Shown piece by piece: positions 8,830 to 19,711 of a stretch of DNA of 64,000 nucleotides (the first letter of the stretch is position 1; each line of letters begins with the position of its first letter). The notes beneath the pieces were generated by a model. It did not search any database. It saw nothing but the letters and a program-made list of their open reading frames with translations, and was not told the origin of the DNA. The position numbers and the translations under genes are program-made. Origin of the DNA: Porphyridium purpureum (Eukaryota; Rhodophyta; Bangiophyceae; Porphyridiales; Porphyridiaceae); the NCBI GenBank assembly GCA_008690995.1, contig VRMN01000008.1, positions 186,001-250,000 of the forward strand, written 5' to 3'.

Positions 8830-10995
8830 TTATTCCAACTCCAGGACCTTGATTATTCCTGCGCTGTTTGCAGCAAGCAGCATGTTGGGGCGATTCGGAC
8901 ACCAACACACAGAAGACACAAATTGGTTGCCGACGTCTTCTACTTCCTCGCCTGTGATGGGATTCATCGAGCCAAACTTGTATGCCAGCAGCGGCTTGGA
9001 CACCGACTTGTAGTAAGTATATACACAGTTGTCCTCGCTGCCGCAGCTGATGTAGTTATTATGTACCGACAGACCTACAAAATTCTTGTCGTTCTTATGT
9101 CCTTGGAATGACGACTCCAGTCCTCCGCCGGGCTTTGCGCTCCACAACTTTAAAAAGGAGTCTGTGCTCGCAGATACGATTTCTGTGCCGGACAGAAATT
9201 TGACGTACGAGACTGCCTTCGAGTGGCCGCGAAACACCGACAACGCGTCACGCGGATAGCGCAGATCGTAATAATGGACATTATGATCCGCAGACCCAAA
9301 AGCAATGTGATGCGCCGAGTCCGGATTAAACTTGACACAGCACACGTTTGCCCGGTTCTCGATGGTCGTCGCCGAATTGAGTTGCGTCGTTGACCAGATC
9401 TTTACCCGGCCGTCATCCGAAGCCGAGGCAAACAGAGTTGGATTCACGGACGAGAAGTCGACGCACCACGCGCGCTTCTCATGCTCCTCAAACTCGGCAA
9501 TCACACGGCAGCTGTGCGTGTCCCAAAGCGTCACGACGCCTTCGTAGTCCGAGCTGATTAAATGGCTCCGGATGTACGAATTCCACGCCAGACAGCTCAG
9601 CTTTGCGCGCGTTACCATTTCGCGCACAGGGTAGTGAATTTCGACGCGCGAGTTAAGCATGTTGCCCAACTCAAAAATTTTGATCCGCTTCATCACGCCT
9701 GCGGTCGCAATGAGCTCAGAGTCACGATCAAACTCTATACTGCTCACGATATTGTTCGTACCGTAAAGGTCGCCCGTGCCTGAGCTTCCTTCAAAGTGCC
9801 TTGCGCCATGTTTGAGCGTCGCAATGCATTTGTAGGTAGAGTACTTTGTGAAACTTGCCAAATCATCTGCAAACATGTCCAGCGCGTGTTGTCGATCACG
9901 CGGCGCCGTTGCGTTGACGCGAGTGAGGTACCGTTCCTCAAGCTGGTTGAAACCGTCGTCAATCCTTTTCTTCTTCATGTAGAATTGCGGGTCATTCAAG
10001 CTTTTCTCAATGGACTCCTGCAGCGAGAGCGACGGCGAGGAGCCATCCCGGTGCCGAATGGTTTCGATGTCACTCACGAGACTGTTGCACTGTTGCTGCA
10101 GTCGCGCTATTTCCGCTTCCTTTTCTCTGCGCGCGCGGTCAAGGAACTGTAGTACAAGCATGTCTTGCAAGCCACGCTCGTTATTCTCGAGCTCCTGCTG
10201 CTTCTGTTGCAACAGACCGATAAGTTCCGAGATTTTCGACGCGCTAAGACCTTGTGTATCAATGACCATATTCCCTATCGAAAGGCCGCCACTTGGCTTC
10301 CCGTTCGTGCTACCCCTGCCGCCGCCTCTGCGGTCTGCGTTGGCCGCCTCCATCGCGGCACCATTCCCTGAAGGTTCAAAGCAGGGCGGCGTGGGCGGCC
10401 GTGACGTATTTGACGCGAATCCTTGTTGCCGCGGACTTGACGGAAGTCCCGGTCCTGAAAGCGCGGACCTTACCCCGCCTCCGCCTCGATTTGATGCCGC
10501 CAACTGATGTTGCTGAAGCTGGGCGTGAGAATACTGTTCGTGTCTAGCGAGTCCGTTCGTAGCCGAGTGATTTGGTGTTCCCACGACTCCATAATCCGGC
10601 TGAATCATTTCGGCCGTCAAGTAGGCGCGACAGGACGGGCAATTCTTGCGCGCTTGCAAGTGGCGGCTAATACACTCAAAGCAAAAGGTGTGCGCGCAGT
10701 CGGTGACGAACGGCTCCTTCGGCGGGTTAAAACATATCGGGCACGCGCGAACTGTGCGCTTTGCAGCGTGCTGCAAGCTGGTGCTGCGCTGCGCGTGCCT
10801 ACTTCTGTCGTGGGTCGCCGGCGGCGTGCCATTCATGACTGCGCTGCTCTGACTCCCCTGCTGCAGCTGCGCGGCATCGCGCTCGGGACTGCCGCTGAGC
10901 GAGCCCGCGGCGACTCTCTTCATGCCGGCGCCACCACCATGCGTAGCGCCGCGCGACCCCGCCGAGCCCGCACTGCTCGAGTCCTCTCTCGGCAT
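8830..10995 (-). CDS. COP1: COP1-type E3 ubiquitin-protein ligase (RING, coiled coil, WD40)
   Basis: A 721-aa protein with the full COP1 architecture. A Gly/Ser-rich N-terminus of ~75 residues is followed by a C3HC4 RING (CPICFNPPKEP...CAHTFCFECI...CPSC). Then come a Gly/Pro-rich linker, a Gln/Glu/Arg-rich coiled-coil stretch, the conserved ...DPQFYMKKKRIDDGFNQLEERY block, and a seven-bladed WD40 propeller with the COP1-specific YDLRYP, SGTEIVSASTDS and GSEDN motifs, ending in VLELE. In plants and animals COP1 targets transcription factors for degradation; plant COP1 is light-controlled. The open frame begins with GTG at 11070; the first ATG is 10995. A TATATAAA element and two GTACAGT-type motifs lie about 190-260 nt upstream. 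Confidence 0.95.
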   Translation of the reverse strand: MPREDSSSAGSAGSRGATHGGGAGMKRVAAGSLSGSPERDAAQLQQGSQSSAVMNGTPPATHDRSRHAQRSTSLQHAAKRTVRACPICFNPPKEPFVTDCAHTFCFECISRHLQARKNCPSCRAYLTAEMIQPDYGVVGTPNHSATNGLARHEQYSHAQLQQHQLAASNRGGGGVRSALSGPGLPSSPRQQGFASNTSRPPTPPCFEPSGNGAAMEAANADRRGGGRGSTNGKPSGGLSIGNMVIDTQGLSASKISELIGLLQQKQQELENNERGLQDMLVLQFLDRARREKEAEIARLQQQCNSLVSDIETIRHRDGSSPSLSLQESIEKSLNDPQFYMKKKRIDDGFNQLEERYLTRVNATAPRDRQHALDMFADDLASFTKYSTYKCIATLKHGARHFEGSSGTGDLYGTNNIVSSIEFDRDSELIATAGVMKRIKIFELGNMLNSRVEIHYPVREMVTRAKLSCLAWNSYIRSHLISSDYEGVVTLWDTHSCRVIAEFEEHEKRAWCVDFSSVNPTLFASASDDGRVKIWSTTQLNSATTIENRANVCCVKFNPDSAHHIAFGSADHNVHYYDLRYPRDALSVFRGHSKAVSYVKFLSGTEIVSASTDSFLKLWSAKPGGGLESSFQGHKNDKNFVGLSVHNNYISCGSEDNCVYTYYKSVSKPLLAYKFGSMNPITGEEVEDVGNQFVSSVCWCPNRPNMLLAANSAGIIKVLELE

Positions 10996-11187
10996 GAAGC
11001 ACGAACCAACAACCCACCACCACCCTTCTTCTCCATTCCTCCTCTCCTCATCATCCTCTTCACCCTGCACTAAATGAACATTAACAAAATAAGATCAAAA
11101 CCAATACAAAAACGCCCGGCCTGCCGCTTGGCTCGCGTCCGCGCACTTAAAAAATGGAAGAACCAAACGTGAAAAAAAGGGAAATTG

Positions 11188-11253
11188 ACTGTACCCCCAT
11201 ATCCACAAATCATAAGATACCGCCGTTTATATATGAAGAGACGGACGTACAGT
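11188..11253 (-). promoter_or_regulatory. COP1 promoter: ACTGTAC motifs and TATA-like box
   Basis: ACTGTAC occurs at 11188-11194 and GTACAGT at 11247-11253. Read on the minus strand, TATATAAA lies at 11233-11226, just downstream of the second motif and about 230 nt before the COP1 ATG. The spacing suits a core promoter for COP1; this is inferred. Confidence 0.45.
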
Positions 11254-13075
11254 TTCCAGTTTCGTGCGTGCGCAGCGCGTGAGAGGCGTGGAGAGCGCGG
11301 GAGCGGGTAAACGGCGTATCGGTTCAAAAGCGCAGGAACGCGAGCGCATGACCGGTAGGAGCGGGGTGAGGGTTGCGGCTGTTGTGTTTGGTTTCGCGGT
11401 GTGAGCGCGGCGGAGCGGTGTGTTGGTGTGTGTGTATATGGGTAGATATGGAGCCCGCGCATGAGACTAGACGCTGAGCGAGGCTGCTGCGGCAGTCGTC
11501 GGCAGGGGATATGCGAAGGCTGGGAATGTGCTTTATGGAGCAAGTTTGGGTGTGATAATATGGCTTTTGAGTTGGTAATTGGATCACATTGGCGGAATGA
11601 GACTTCCGAACAACCAGAGACGCACAAACACACACGCACACGTACACATGCAAGGTGTTTGCCGCTGCCAGGGTCTAGAACTTCAGCAGAGAGACGGCCG
11701 CAAAAATTAGTATGCAGCGGCCTGGGAGGCGCGCCCATGGCTGCGACACAAGATGGAAGAGAAGGCCGGAGTAGCGACGAGTAGTTCAAGTTCCTGTCCA
11801 AAGGGAACACACAAGAGCTCACGCTCGAATCGCCATCAGTCGATGGCTGCAACTGTAATAATGCGTAAGCATCGTGCACTTTTGGTGCAGCCAGGACATT
11901 TGCATGTTGGTGCAAGTCGAAGAGAAGTGAGACAGATGCCAGAATTCGGGAAGCCCATGTGTGCAATGCGTAAGTTTCAGTCGCTTCTTCTTTACTTTTT
12001 TTAGCACTTGCACAGTAGTTCCACGCCACTCTCGGCACTCTCACGTTTCTACTGCCGCAGTCCGCGACCTGCATACATAGGTCGCAAGTCCGCGTACGAA
12101 TGCCGTGTGCTCAGAGAAAAGGTAACCATGAGAACAAAAGGACATGAAGACTAGGACAAAACCGGTCTCCAAGACATACATGCGCTCAGTCAAAAAGTCG
12201 AGCTTTTATTCACCTGAGCTCATCATGGCCGGCTCACGCCCCCTACGAAGCGGATATCAGAAGCAAAATATCAAAGACACAACAACCTCGCTCCCGCGCT
12301 CCCGCGCTCCCGTGCCCGCCATTTAATGTCCGCTCAGATATTTAAAAAATCCATGATTAAATAGCCGTGGGATTAAAAATCGCAAGTGCATGATCGAGCG
12401 TTTCGTGCACCTTCGAGCTTCGAAAAGGCGGAACGAAATGGTGCATGCGAGCAGGCTGAACAGCTGGTCGGAGGCCTGGGCAGGTGCAGACTCGACGCTG
12501 AGCATAAGGAGGCCGTTCAGCGTGCTTGGAGCTCACGCACTGCACGCATGTGTGTGCGCGAGGTCTGTCTGATGGATAATGTATTTCTCGTGTGTCGTGC
12601 CGTAGTCGAGTGGTGCAGAGCTTGGGCCCTGCTGCGCGGAAGGATTGGTATGGTCAGAATCAGACATGCCGTGTTTCCTTGAGCTTCTGCACACTGCGCG
12701 CACAGGGTATCTGTGCACGTGGTATTACGTTGCCTTGGTTCGTGCTCGAGCGTATGACGCGAGATGAGGCTCACAGCGTCTTGACATTAAGTTGGGCGCG
12801 CCCGAACAACGTGGAGCGCCTGCTGCAGCTGACGTGTCCGTCGGTAGACGGGGCAGTAGACTCGTGAGTACGGTACTCCATGGCCTTCAGAACAATGAAT
12901 GAAACATTTGCTGAATCATTCAAAGTGCCCTTGGGTATGCATCGAAAGCGTTCCAAGCCGCCATCCAGCACCCACTCCCGTCCTGCCAGCATGGCAAGGC
13001 CATGTTCGGCCACTCATGCCGGGGGCGCCAAGATGGAAAGCCTACAGATGATGATCACGCAACCATGGAAGCGTG
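11254..13075. other. About 1.8 kb without an assignable gene
   Basis: Between the COP1 promoter and the URB1-like stop there is no open frame with recognisable protein character. It contains CA/GT-rich simple sequence (about 11405-11440 and 11620-11650), short GC-rich tandem units near 12293-12320 and AT-rich runs near 12335-12380. Some short frames read like coding sequence, for example plus-strand 12386-12682 and 12880-13188, so a spliced gene or noncoding transcript is possible. This is the largest gap in the window. Confidence 0.4.
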
Positions 13076-13188
13076 TCAAAGCAGCAACAGCTGCTCTGGC
13101 AAAGCATTTAAAAGACGCTGAAGTGCCAAAGCAGTCCCGTCGTCCTCTGGAGGAGGAGCCAGACGACGAAGCGCACGAGCATGTATGA
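12880..13188 (+). CDS. Possible small protein overlapping the URB1-like 3' end
   Basis: A 102-aa frame from an ATG at 12880. It is Lys/Arg-rich and hydrophilic (MAFRTMNETFAESFKVPLG..., ending EEEPDDEAHEHV), and its last 112 nt overlap the 3' end of the minus-strand URB1-like gene. Overlap with a real gene can create an apparently open frame, but the first ~65 codons lie outside it. No family is recognised. It could equally be the last exon of a spliced gene or chance. Confidence 0.2.
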   Translation: MAFRTMNETFAESFKVPLGMHRKRSKPPSSTHSRPASMARPCSATHAGGAKMESLQMMITQPWKRVKAATAALAKHLKDAEVPKQSRRPLEEEPDDEAHEHV

Positions 13189-16100
13189 CAGGCTCTTCAC
13201 TGATAGGTCCGCGCGGCTCTCGATCACCGTGATCGAGCGATTGCAGCATATCGGCAACTGTGAAGGCGTGCAGCAAACCTGCTCGCTCCCCTACCTTGCG
13301 GCGCTTTGGGGCGCGATCGCCACGTCGTTCGCTGACAAGAGCCGCGCCAAGAAGAACGAGATACCTTCGGCATATCGGCGAGCTGGATAGTAGCGCATGT
13401 CCAAACAGCGGAACAAGCACAGATGCGAGCTGCCGTTTGGATGCCGAGTCCATGAATTCGAGATCCATTACAGCGCGTGAACATGCAGCAAGCTGCATCG
13501 CACAATGGCGGACAGACTTTGCGGCTTGACCAATACTGCTGACGGTTCTGCTTCCTCCAAGACTGCCTGCTGTACTGCCCATGTCTTCCAAGCATAGCAT
13601 GACAAAGTCTTGGACTACGCGACCATGGAGTGCATGCGAAACCGCTGTTCCATCGGATGCACTTGACACACCAACGCACAGTGTAAATAGCTCTAAAGCT
13701 TGATCGAATGCTTTCTGCTGACGGGCGATGCAAAGCAGGACGTCCAAGGCGGAAGAGGGAAAGCGGATTGGCGCAGCGTCAGCAAGACTATGTTTCAGGA
13801 CTGAGACCGACTCAAGCGTTTGCCATAAGGGCTCAAGCAGACCCTCAACCTCAACGTTGAGGAGGATCTTATCTCGCACGCACGCTTCGTATCCGCTTTC
13901 AGCAATCACGCGATTCGCGACATACAGCGCGAACACCTTGAAACAATGTGCCAGGTCTTTACACATCGATCCATACTCCCCAACTGCCATACAATGGGCA
14001 ATTGTTGCGAGAAGATGCAGTGCTTCAGGCAAGAGCTCACCGACACACCATTCGGCGAGACTTGCCAACCACGCAAGTATGCCGTTCGATTGTACTACAT
14101 CCAGCGCAACTCCACTTACACTCCTGCAAATATCAGCGAGCGCGAGCAGGGCCGCGCGTTTCACCCCAATGTCCACGGAAGTATTCTCAGAAGAGATGAG
14201 CACCATCATGATTTCGTAAAGATGGCGGCGCTTCAGAATCAGGTGATCAGCCCATGTTCGAGTTCCTTCACGCATGAGCCGGATAACGGCCAGTCGCGCG
14301 GCCCGGATACCCTGCTCCACCGAATCCCCGGAGCGCACCGAAAAACTGTCTAGCGACAGCAAGTAGTTGAGAATCGGAGCGTCATCCAGGGCAAGCTGCG
14401 GCTTACTCAACCAAAAATGAGTCAAAGGCACGAACAATGCGTGGCCCGGGTTCATAAATATGTCAAGACTGAATCGCAAAAAGGCAGCCGTTAGCGGCAA
14501 GATGCGTTGCAAGGGCTCGGTCACTGCGTGGCGAAGCCGAATGAGAAAGAACACGAACTGTTTCCGCTCCTTAAAAAATGCAGCGGAGGGGTTTAGATGG
14601 CCATGCCGTCCTTCGAAAGCGTGCTCGCTCGAGCCATCGATGCTCAACGAAGCGTCCTTGTGGGTACCCTGAGTGCCGTATTTGCCACTACTTTGCACAT
14701 GTGCATTTTTGCCGGAAGATTCGGACGTCATCTGGAGTTCGGGAACTCGTCGCTCCTCAGTAATTTCCAAAAGACCAGCCAAAACGTTGTACGCATACAG
14801 GCGATCTTGATCATTGTTCGAGGACAACCACCAGATAGCACATCCGACCAACCCAGACCTCACCCAATGATCTAGATCCAGAATCTTGCCGGTTTCGTCT
14901 ACATTACGTGCGTCTTGAATAGCAAGGTGCATGTGCCGCAACACAAACATGGCGCCGTATGCAGTAAACTCGGGTGATTTGGACGGACGCGACGTTATCG
15001 CTTGTATTCTCGAAGGCTCCAGTTCTCCTAGAACTTGCGTCGAGTCCAGTGCAAGCAGGCCATGCCGGTAGTCACCAATTTTGGCGGAGGCCGCGTCAAG
15101 CTCCGGCAATCGATCAATCGCATTTGCGACACAGCGCATCAGCTCATCGCCCGGCGAATCGGAAGCCGAGTACAAACGTGAAGCAATGAGTTGCTCGATC
15201 GCCCCGATCGCGTGCAGTGCCTGATCCGGCATCGCCTCAGAAGTTGATAGGGATCCACAGACATGTTCCTGGATCAATACCTTCAAAAAGGCACCAAAAG
15301 CGCTGAGATTTGAATCAGCGAGGCATATTCTGCCGTACATATGAGATTTGTCACACACGGTCGTCTCAATCGTCTCTAGAATTTGTCTTATGTACGGTAC
15401 GGAAAGCTTCGATGTGTGTGAAAGCAGCATTGTGCAGGTCATGAGTGCACGATTCCACCCATCCATGATCTCGTCTTCATCCTTCGGGGACACCCAACAG
15501 ACCAGCTGCCGGCAAATAAACTCTGATACGAGAGCCGGGTCGAGATCGAGCCGATCTTTTTCCACTTGAATCAACCTTCGAAGCAGTGATCCGATAGCAT
15601 TCACCTGAAATGACGATGTCCCGCATCCGGTGTCACCAATCGCCAGAAGCACTTTCAAGTAAGACGACCAATGTCCTTCTTCGGCGACGTCACATGCCCA
15701 CTCCAGTATTCGGCTCGCTGTGGCATATCTTTTCCCACGTGATTGCGGCTTCAAGATGGAAGCCGCTCTCGCGATTCGAGAGTCAGACAATCGATCAGAT
15801 TCTGAGCACAGAGGAGAAAAGTCAATGGGCAAAGACAGAATCGTACTGCGGGCATCAGAGATTCCAAGCAAAACATCCACGACATTCAGTGCAAAAGCGG
15901 GACCGATTCCTCCGCCTTTGGAACAAGCTTGGCGCAAATGCACATGTACAAGGGATTCTGCAGATCTCGAGTTCATCTCGTAGAAAATGCAGGGCCAGAA
16001 CAAGGCAACATTCGATAATACCAAGAAGCGATCAAGCTGACTGGACCTGAAATCAAAACCGAGATTCGCATTCATCACAGTCTGCTGCCTTTCATGCCAA

Positions 16101-19100
16101 GCAGCAATTGATTTCTGCAGCGCGCAGGCCTCAAATGTACGAGCGTGCACTGATTCTGGCGTGCAAGTAAACGTCGAATTGCCGTTTTTGAACCAGGACA
16201 GGAGTCTTCTCCCGAACGATGCATGGCATGCTTGGCTATCCCGAATCAAAATGCTAAGCACGTCATCATCTATCGTTGAGTTCTGACGCACTATAGCTTC
16301 AGAGACTCGGTGCATTCGCACTAGCACAACGTTTCGCACGACTCGAATTCGGCTCGGGACAAACCAGAAGAGCAAGCGCTCGGCCAGCGGATGAGTCTCC
16401 ACGATTCTTTGCAAGCTGAGCACAACATGGCGATACTGAGACGTTGAGAGCATTTTTTCAGACACTTGTGCATCGTATCTGTGTTGAAAAAACAGTTGCA
16501 GGAACCATTTAACGAGCCTGCTGCAGTCAGCGGCATCGTTGTTCGATGCTTTGCTGTCCACTCTCAGGGCTGAGCTGAACAATTTGTCACAATCCTCCAG
16601 GCATGCATTCACAAGAAATGCGCCCAGGGATAAGCGCCCTGGTGGCGCACGAGACGAAGTATCCACGGCGAGAACAAGACAGCCGAATCCCAGGGCTGCA
16701 TCACACTCCGACGACTCTATCTTCCCAACGATATACTTCGCGACCTCGCGAAACCTCCTATCACGCCTTGCGCTCTCTGCACTGTTGTACAGCTTGTCTG
16801 TATCTCCCGGTTGGCTGCTCCAAAGAAGCTCGGCAAGGATGGTCTCAAAAATTAGCAATGGATTCGACGGGAGTTTGTCTAAGCTCGGCAGTACGTGGTC
16901 GCACAAAGAAAGACAAGGGTCTGAGATAGAAAGATTGTCTTTCATCCGCTGGTCCTGTTCCGGAGTCAGAGATCCGCAGTTCATCAAGCTGATGAAAGCA
17001 TGATACGTTTCGAAGCGCTTTCGTGCGTGCTCATCGCAGATATGCACAACAAGTACCTTGTCCGAGCCGGACTTTTGTTTTCGAGAGCGCTCACGCGCTA
17101 GCACGTCATCAACAAATGCGATCAGCTCAAACGGATGCATGTTTGAATCCTTTGCCAAGGAAGACTCCATCCGTTCTGCGACCAAACGGAGAGTGTCTTG
17201 GGCGCTGGTTCTTAGGAGACTGACGAACGCCTCAAAGAGCTCAATGAGCCTCTCCTGTTCACCCTGGGAGCGCGCGATACGGTAAAGTAAACTCACAAGA
17301 AGAATGCTCAGGCCACCGCGAGTCATGTCCGTTCCTGAATCCCCGACAGGCAAAAAGTCGAGGAACATGTGAGGCTTCAGCTTCGCACTCACAAGCAATG
17401 AGCCGATTTCAACACAAAAGCTGAAATTTTCAGAGTCACTTCTTTCGCATCGAGGGCGCTGACGGCACACGGCACATATTGAATTTAACCACAGCAAATG
17501 TTCCATTCCGCTTTCGGGAGGTTCGGCGTCAGCAAACAGTCCAGTTGAAAGCATGAGCGTGCCTACTAGGCGCTCAAGCTGAATTTTCATTGTCAAAGCT
17601 TCTTGTCCAATTGATTCCTTGAGCTCCGGCTCCCTGTCTGTAGCATATTCAAACAACAATTCGGAAAAGAAGGAACAGCTTCGGCTATCAACCATTCTCT
17701 GCTTAGAGAGAATCTGAAAAGCACCTTCGCTCCATGTTTCACACGCACGTTGACAAAAGTCGAGGGCCGCAAACAAACCCATTCTCCCGCAGTTCAATCG
17801 CAAAGCCTGAAACGAACCAGGAGCGACGAACTTTGCAATGTCAAGGTGATTTCGGTGCAGCTGCTCCGGAAAAATGTCGAGAAATGACGTCAGCACGCGA
17901 AGTATGGCATCATGCTCAAGGCTTCGTATGCAACCGGCGCTAACGCTGTGAACAGGAACTTCAAGTTTAGCCTTCAGCGAAAGTAGTACATGCCAGTCCG
18001 GGTAGCGAACACGCACAGAATTCCAAAACAAAGCTCGCGACCCGGTGCTTTCTACAGTACTGCGAGTCGCAGATGAAGTCGATGAGCAAGATAACACCCT
18101 GTCACAGACATCCTGCAGCAATCTAGAACCCATGAAGGCACTGACCTTCTTCTCCGTTTCAAATAAGGTAAGCAATCGTTTTGCTCGCCGCAGAAGAAAT
18201 TCCAGCGATGCCAAACTCTCGAAGCGCACCAACGCATCGGCGTTCGTCAAGCCCGCACTGATGCAGCGAGCAACGTGTTCAGGCGCGAGCAGATTCAGAG
18301 CAATTCTAGAAACTAGGCTAGGCCAGGAAGAACTGGGATTTGAAACATCGACGATTGCTCCCTTCGGGCCAGTATCAGAAGAGCTCGTGCTCACCGGCCC
18401 TTGGCGGCTGACCTCACAAAAGTCGCGTGGAAGGCTAACTTGACTCAAAAGAGCAGCTTGGACGACAGCACACGCACCGAAAAAGTCAACTGATAAGCCA
18501 GGAGATTCAAGATGCGGCACCGCTCCTGTGGCGGTGAGCAGTTCTGGAACGCAATCCAGACGGCGCGCAATGATCTTTTTCACAAAGGTAAACGAGCGCG
18601 CACTGTAAACTTTGCAGCATTCGTGAATAAGCCGTACGACGTTGGTTGTATCCAGCAGCGCTCGAGGTTTTTGAACAAGCACGAGAATGGTAAGAAATCC
18701 TTCTATGTAGTTCACAAGCGGTTCGAGGTCGCGGACTTGACATGCTAAGGAAAAGAAGCGCGCCAATGTAGAATTGAACTCTGTTCGGAAACGCACCGCA
18801 TGGTCAAATGAAGAGGCTGCATCGAAGATGACGCCACTTGCCGAACGTCCCGCAATAGTCCGTCGCCTAAGCAAAGCACGAACCAGCTTGTGGCCCAAGG
18901 CTTTGAAAAGATCACTGTATAAATGCACTCTGTGCGAGCGTGCTGACTTTGAGAGAGGCTTTCTCGCTTTAGCGCCACCAATGCGTCCATTTGGCATCAA
19001 AGTATGCATCGAATTCGCAATTGCTTCCAATGCTCGGGACAGGTTCCGGAGAACGGCGCCAAGGTTTCGGGGTTCCACTGCTTCAATCATTGCGATGACA

Positions 19101-19711
19101 AAGCGGATGCAAGCTTCATGCGTGCTACTGTCACTTCGCGCATGCAGCGTGAGGTACCTAGAGCCCAAGTCAAATCTGGCAGAGATCTCATTCACCATGG
19201 GCGTGCCCTTCCTTGCAAGGCTTTCGAAGAGCTCGAGCATCAACGCGGCCGGCTCGTCTCTTCCCTTCTTCAGCACATTGAACAAAAGCGACGAATGCTT
19301 TCGAAGTAGATCGCGAACGAGCTGGTTTGCTGCATGTCCTGAGCCAACCGTCACAATCTGCACGAGTGCGCGAATCGCCAATGCTCGCCGCATCACGCCT
19401 CGCGCATCGTCTTCGACGATCTGCAATATTTCGTCCGCGCTGGGACTTACCGACAAAAACGCGTCGACGCGATCGCGCTTCGCCGCCGCAGAGTCCTCGG
19501 TGCGCTCCGTCGAGCCACCATTGAACTGCTTGAACGCTCGGATCGCTGCATTGCGAGCGTCCGGGTCTTTCGGATACTTGATGCTGCGCCGAAGCACAGA
19601 GACAAATTCCGTGGCGTCAAATGCATCATCGTGCTGCTCTACGACCCTGCGTGTCCAGTCCAGATCCGCCGCCGCCGCCGCAGCCGCCGCCGCGTCAGCA
19701 TCTTCGTCCAT
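13076..19711 (-). CDS. URB1: URB1/NPA1-like nucleolar pre-60S ribosome biogenesis protein
   Basis: A single 2211-aa open frame, close to the size of human URB1 (about 2270). The N-terminus has a poly-Ala run, then a helical-repeat region (LLFNVLKKGRDEPAALMLELFESLARKG...) like the Npa1 N-terminal domain. The segment around residues 1700-1830 (PILNYLLSLDSFSV...LAVIRLMREGTRTWADHLILKRRHLYEIMMVLISS...NGILAWLASLAEW) matches the NopRA1 domain typical of URB1 in order and spacing. A basic stretch APKRRKVGER near the C-terminus is a likely nuclear signal. URB1 acts early in 60S assembly with other nucleolar factors. Assignment rests on architecture and the NopRA1 match; most of the middle is not recognisably conserved. 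It shares a divergent promoter with the downstream hotdog gene. Confidence 0.75.
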   Translation of the reverse strand: MDEDADAAAAAAAAADLDWTRRVVEQHDDAFDATEFVSVLRRSIKYPKDPDARNAAIRAFKQFNGGSTERTEDSAAAKRDRVDAFLSVSPSADEILQIVEDDARGVMRRALAIRALVQIVTVGSGHAANQLVRDLLRKHSSLLFNVLKKGRDEPAALMLELFESLARKGTPMVNEISARFDLGSRYLTLHARSDSSTHEACIRFVIAMIEAVEPRNLGAVLRNLSRALEAIANSMHTLMPNGRIGGAKARKPLSKSARSHRVHLYSDLFKALGHKLVRALLRRRTIAGRSASGVIFDAASSFDHAVRFRTEFNSTLARFFSLACQVRDLEPLVNYIEGFLTILVLVQKPRALLDTTNVVRLIHECCKVYSARSFTFVKKIIARRLDCVPELLTATGAVPHLESPGLSVDFFGACAVVQAALLSQVSLPRDFCEVSRQGPVSTSSSDTGPKGAIVDVSNPSSSWPSLVSRIALNLLAPEHVARCISAGLTNADALVRFESLASLEFLLRRAKRLLTLFETEKKVSAFMGSRLLQDVCDRVLSCSSTSSATRSTVESTGSRALFWNSVRVRYPDWHVLLSLKAKLEVPVHSVSAGCIRSLEHDAILRVLTSFLDIFPEQLHRNHLDIAKFVAPGSFQALRLNCGRMGLFAALDFCQRACETWSEGAFQILSKQRMVDSRSCSFFSELLFEYATDREPELKESIGQEALTMKIQLERLVGTLMLSTGLFADAEPPESGMEHLLWLNSICAVCRQRPRCERSDSENFSFCVEIGSLLVSAKLKPHMFLDFLPVGDSGTDMTRGGLSILLVSLLYRIARSQGEQERLIELFEAFVSLLRTSAQDTLRLVAERMESSLAKDSNMHPFELIAFVDDVLARERSRKQKSGSDKVLVVHICDEHARKRFETYHAFISLMNCGSLTPEQDQRMKDNLSISDPCLSLCDHVLPSLDKLPSNPLLIFETILAELLWSSQPGDTDKLYNSAESARRDRRFREVAKYIVGKIESSECDAALGFGCLVLAVDTSSRAPPGRLSLGAFLVNACLEDCDKLFSSALRVDSKASNNDAADCSRLVKWFLQLFFQHRYDAQVSEKMLSTSQYRHVVLSLQRIVETHPLAERLLFWFVPSRIRVVRNVVLVRMHRVSEAIVRQNSTIDDDVLSILIRDSQACHASFGRRLLSWFKNGNSTFTCTPESVHARTFEACALQKSIAAWHERQQTVMNANLGFDFRSSQLDRFLVLSNVALFWPCIFYEMNSRSAESLVHVHLRQACSKGGGIGPAFALNVVDVLLGISDARSTILSLPIDFSPLCSESDRLSDSRIARAASILKPQSRGKRYATASRILEWACDVAEEGHWSSYLKVLLAIGDTGCGTSSFQVNAIGSLLRRLIQVEKDRLDLDPALVSEFICRQLVCWVSPKDEDEIMDGWNRALMTCTMLLSHTSKLSVPYIRQILETIETTVCDKSHMYGRICLADSNLSAFGAFLKVLIQEHVCGSLSTSEAMPDQALHAIGAIEQLIASRLYSASDSPGDELMRCVANAIDRLPELDAASAKIGDYRHGLLALDSTQVLGELEPSRIQAITSRPSKSPEFTAYGAMFVLRHMHLAIQDARNVDETGKILDLDHWVRSGLVGCAIWWLSSNNDQDRLYAYNVLAGLLEITEERRVPELQMTSESSGKNAHVQSSGKYGTQGTHKDASLSIDGSSEHAFEGRHGHLNPSAAFFKERKQFVFFLIRLRHAVTEPLQRILPLTAAFLRFSLDIFMNPGHALFVPLTHFWLSKPQLALDDAPILNYLLSLDSFSVRSGDSVEQGIRAARLAVIRLMREGTRTWADHLILKRRHLYEIMMVLISSENTSVDIGVKRAALLALADICRSVSGVALDVVQSNGILAWLASLAEWCVGELLPEALHLLATIAHCMAVGEYGSMCKDLAHCFKVFALYVANRVIAESGYEACVRDKILLNVEVEGLLEPLWQTLESVSVLKHSLADAAPIRFPSSALDVLLCIARQQKAFDQALELFTLCVGVSSASDGTAVSHALHGRVVQDFVMLCLEDMGSTAGSLGGSRTVSSIGQAAKSVRHCAMQLAACSRAVMDLEFMDSASKRQLASVLVPLFGHALLSSSPICRRYLVLLGAALVSERRGDRAPKRRKVGERAGLLHAFTVADMLQSLDHGDREPRGPISEEPVIHARALRRLAPPPEDDGTALALQRLLNALPEQLLLL

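Noticed and set aside
11070-12074. 334-codon minus-strand open frame upstream of COP1
   Set aside because: It starts without ATG context, is dominated by His/Thr/Pro from CA-rich simple sequence, has no domain, and contains the COP1 promoter motifs.
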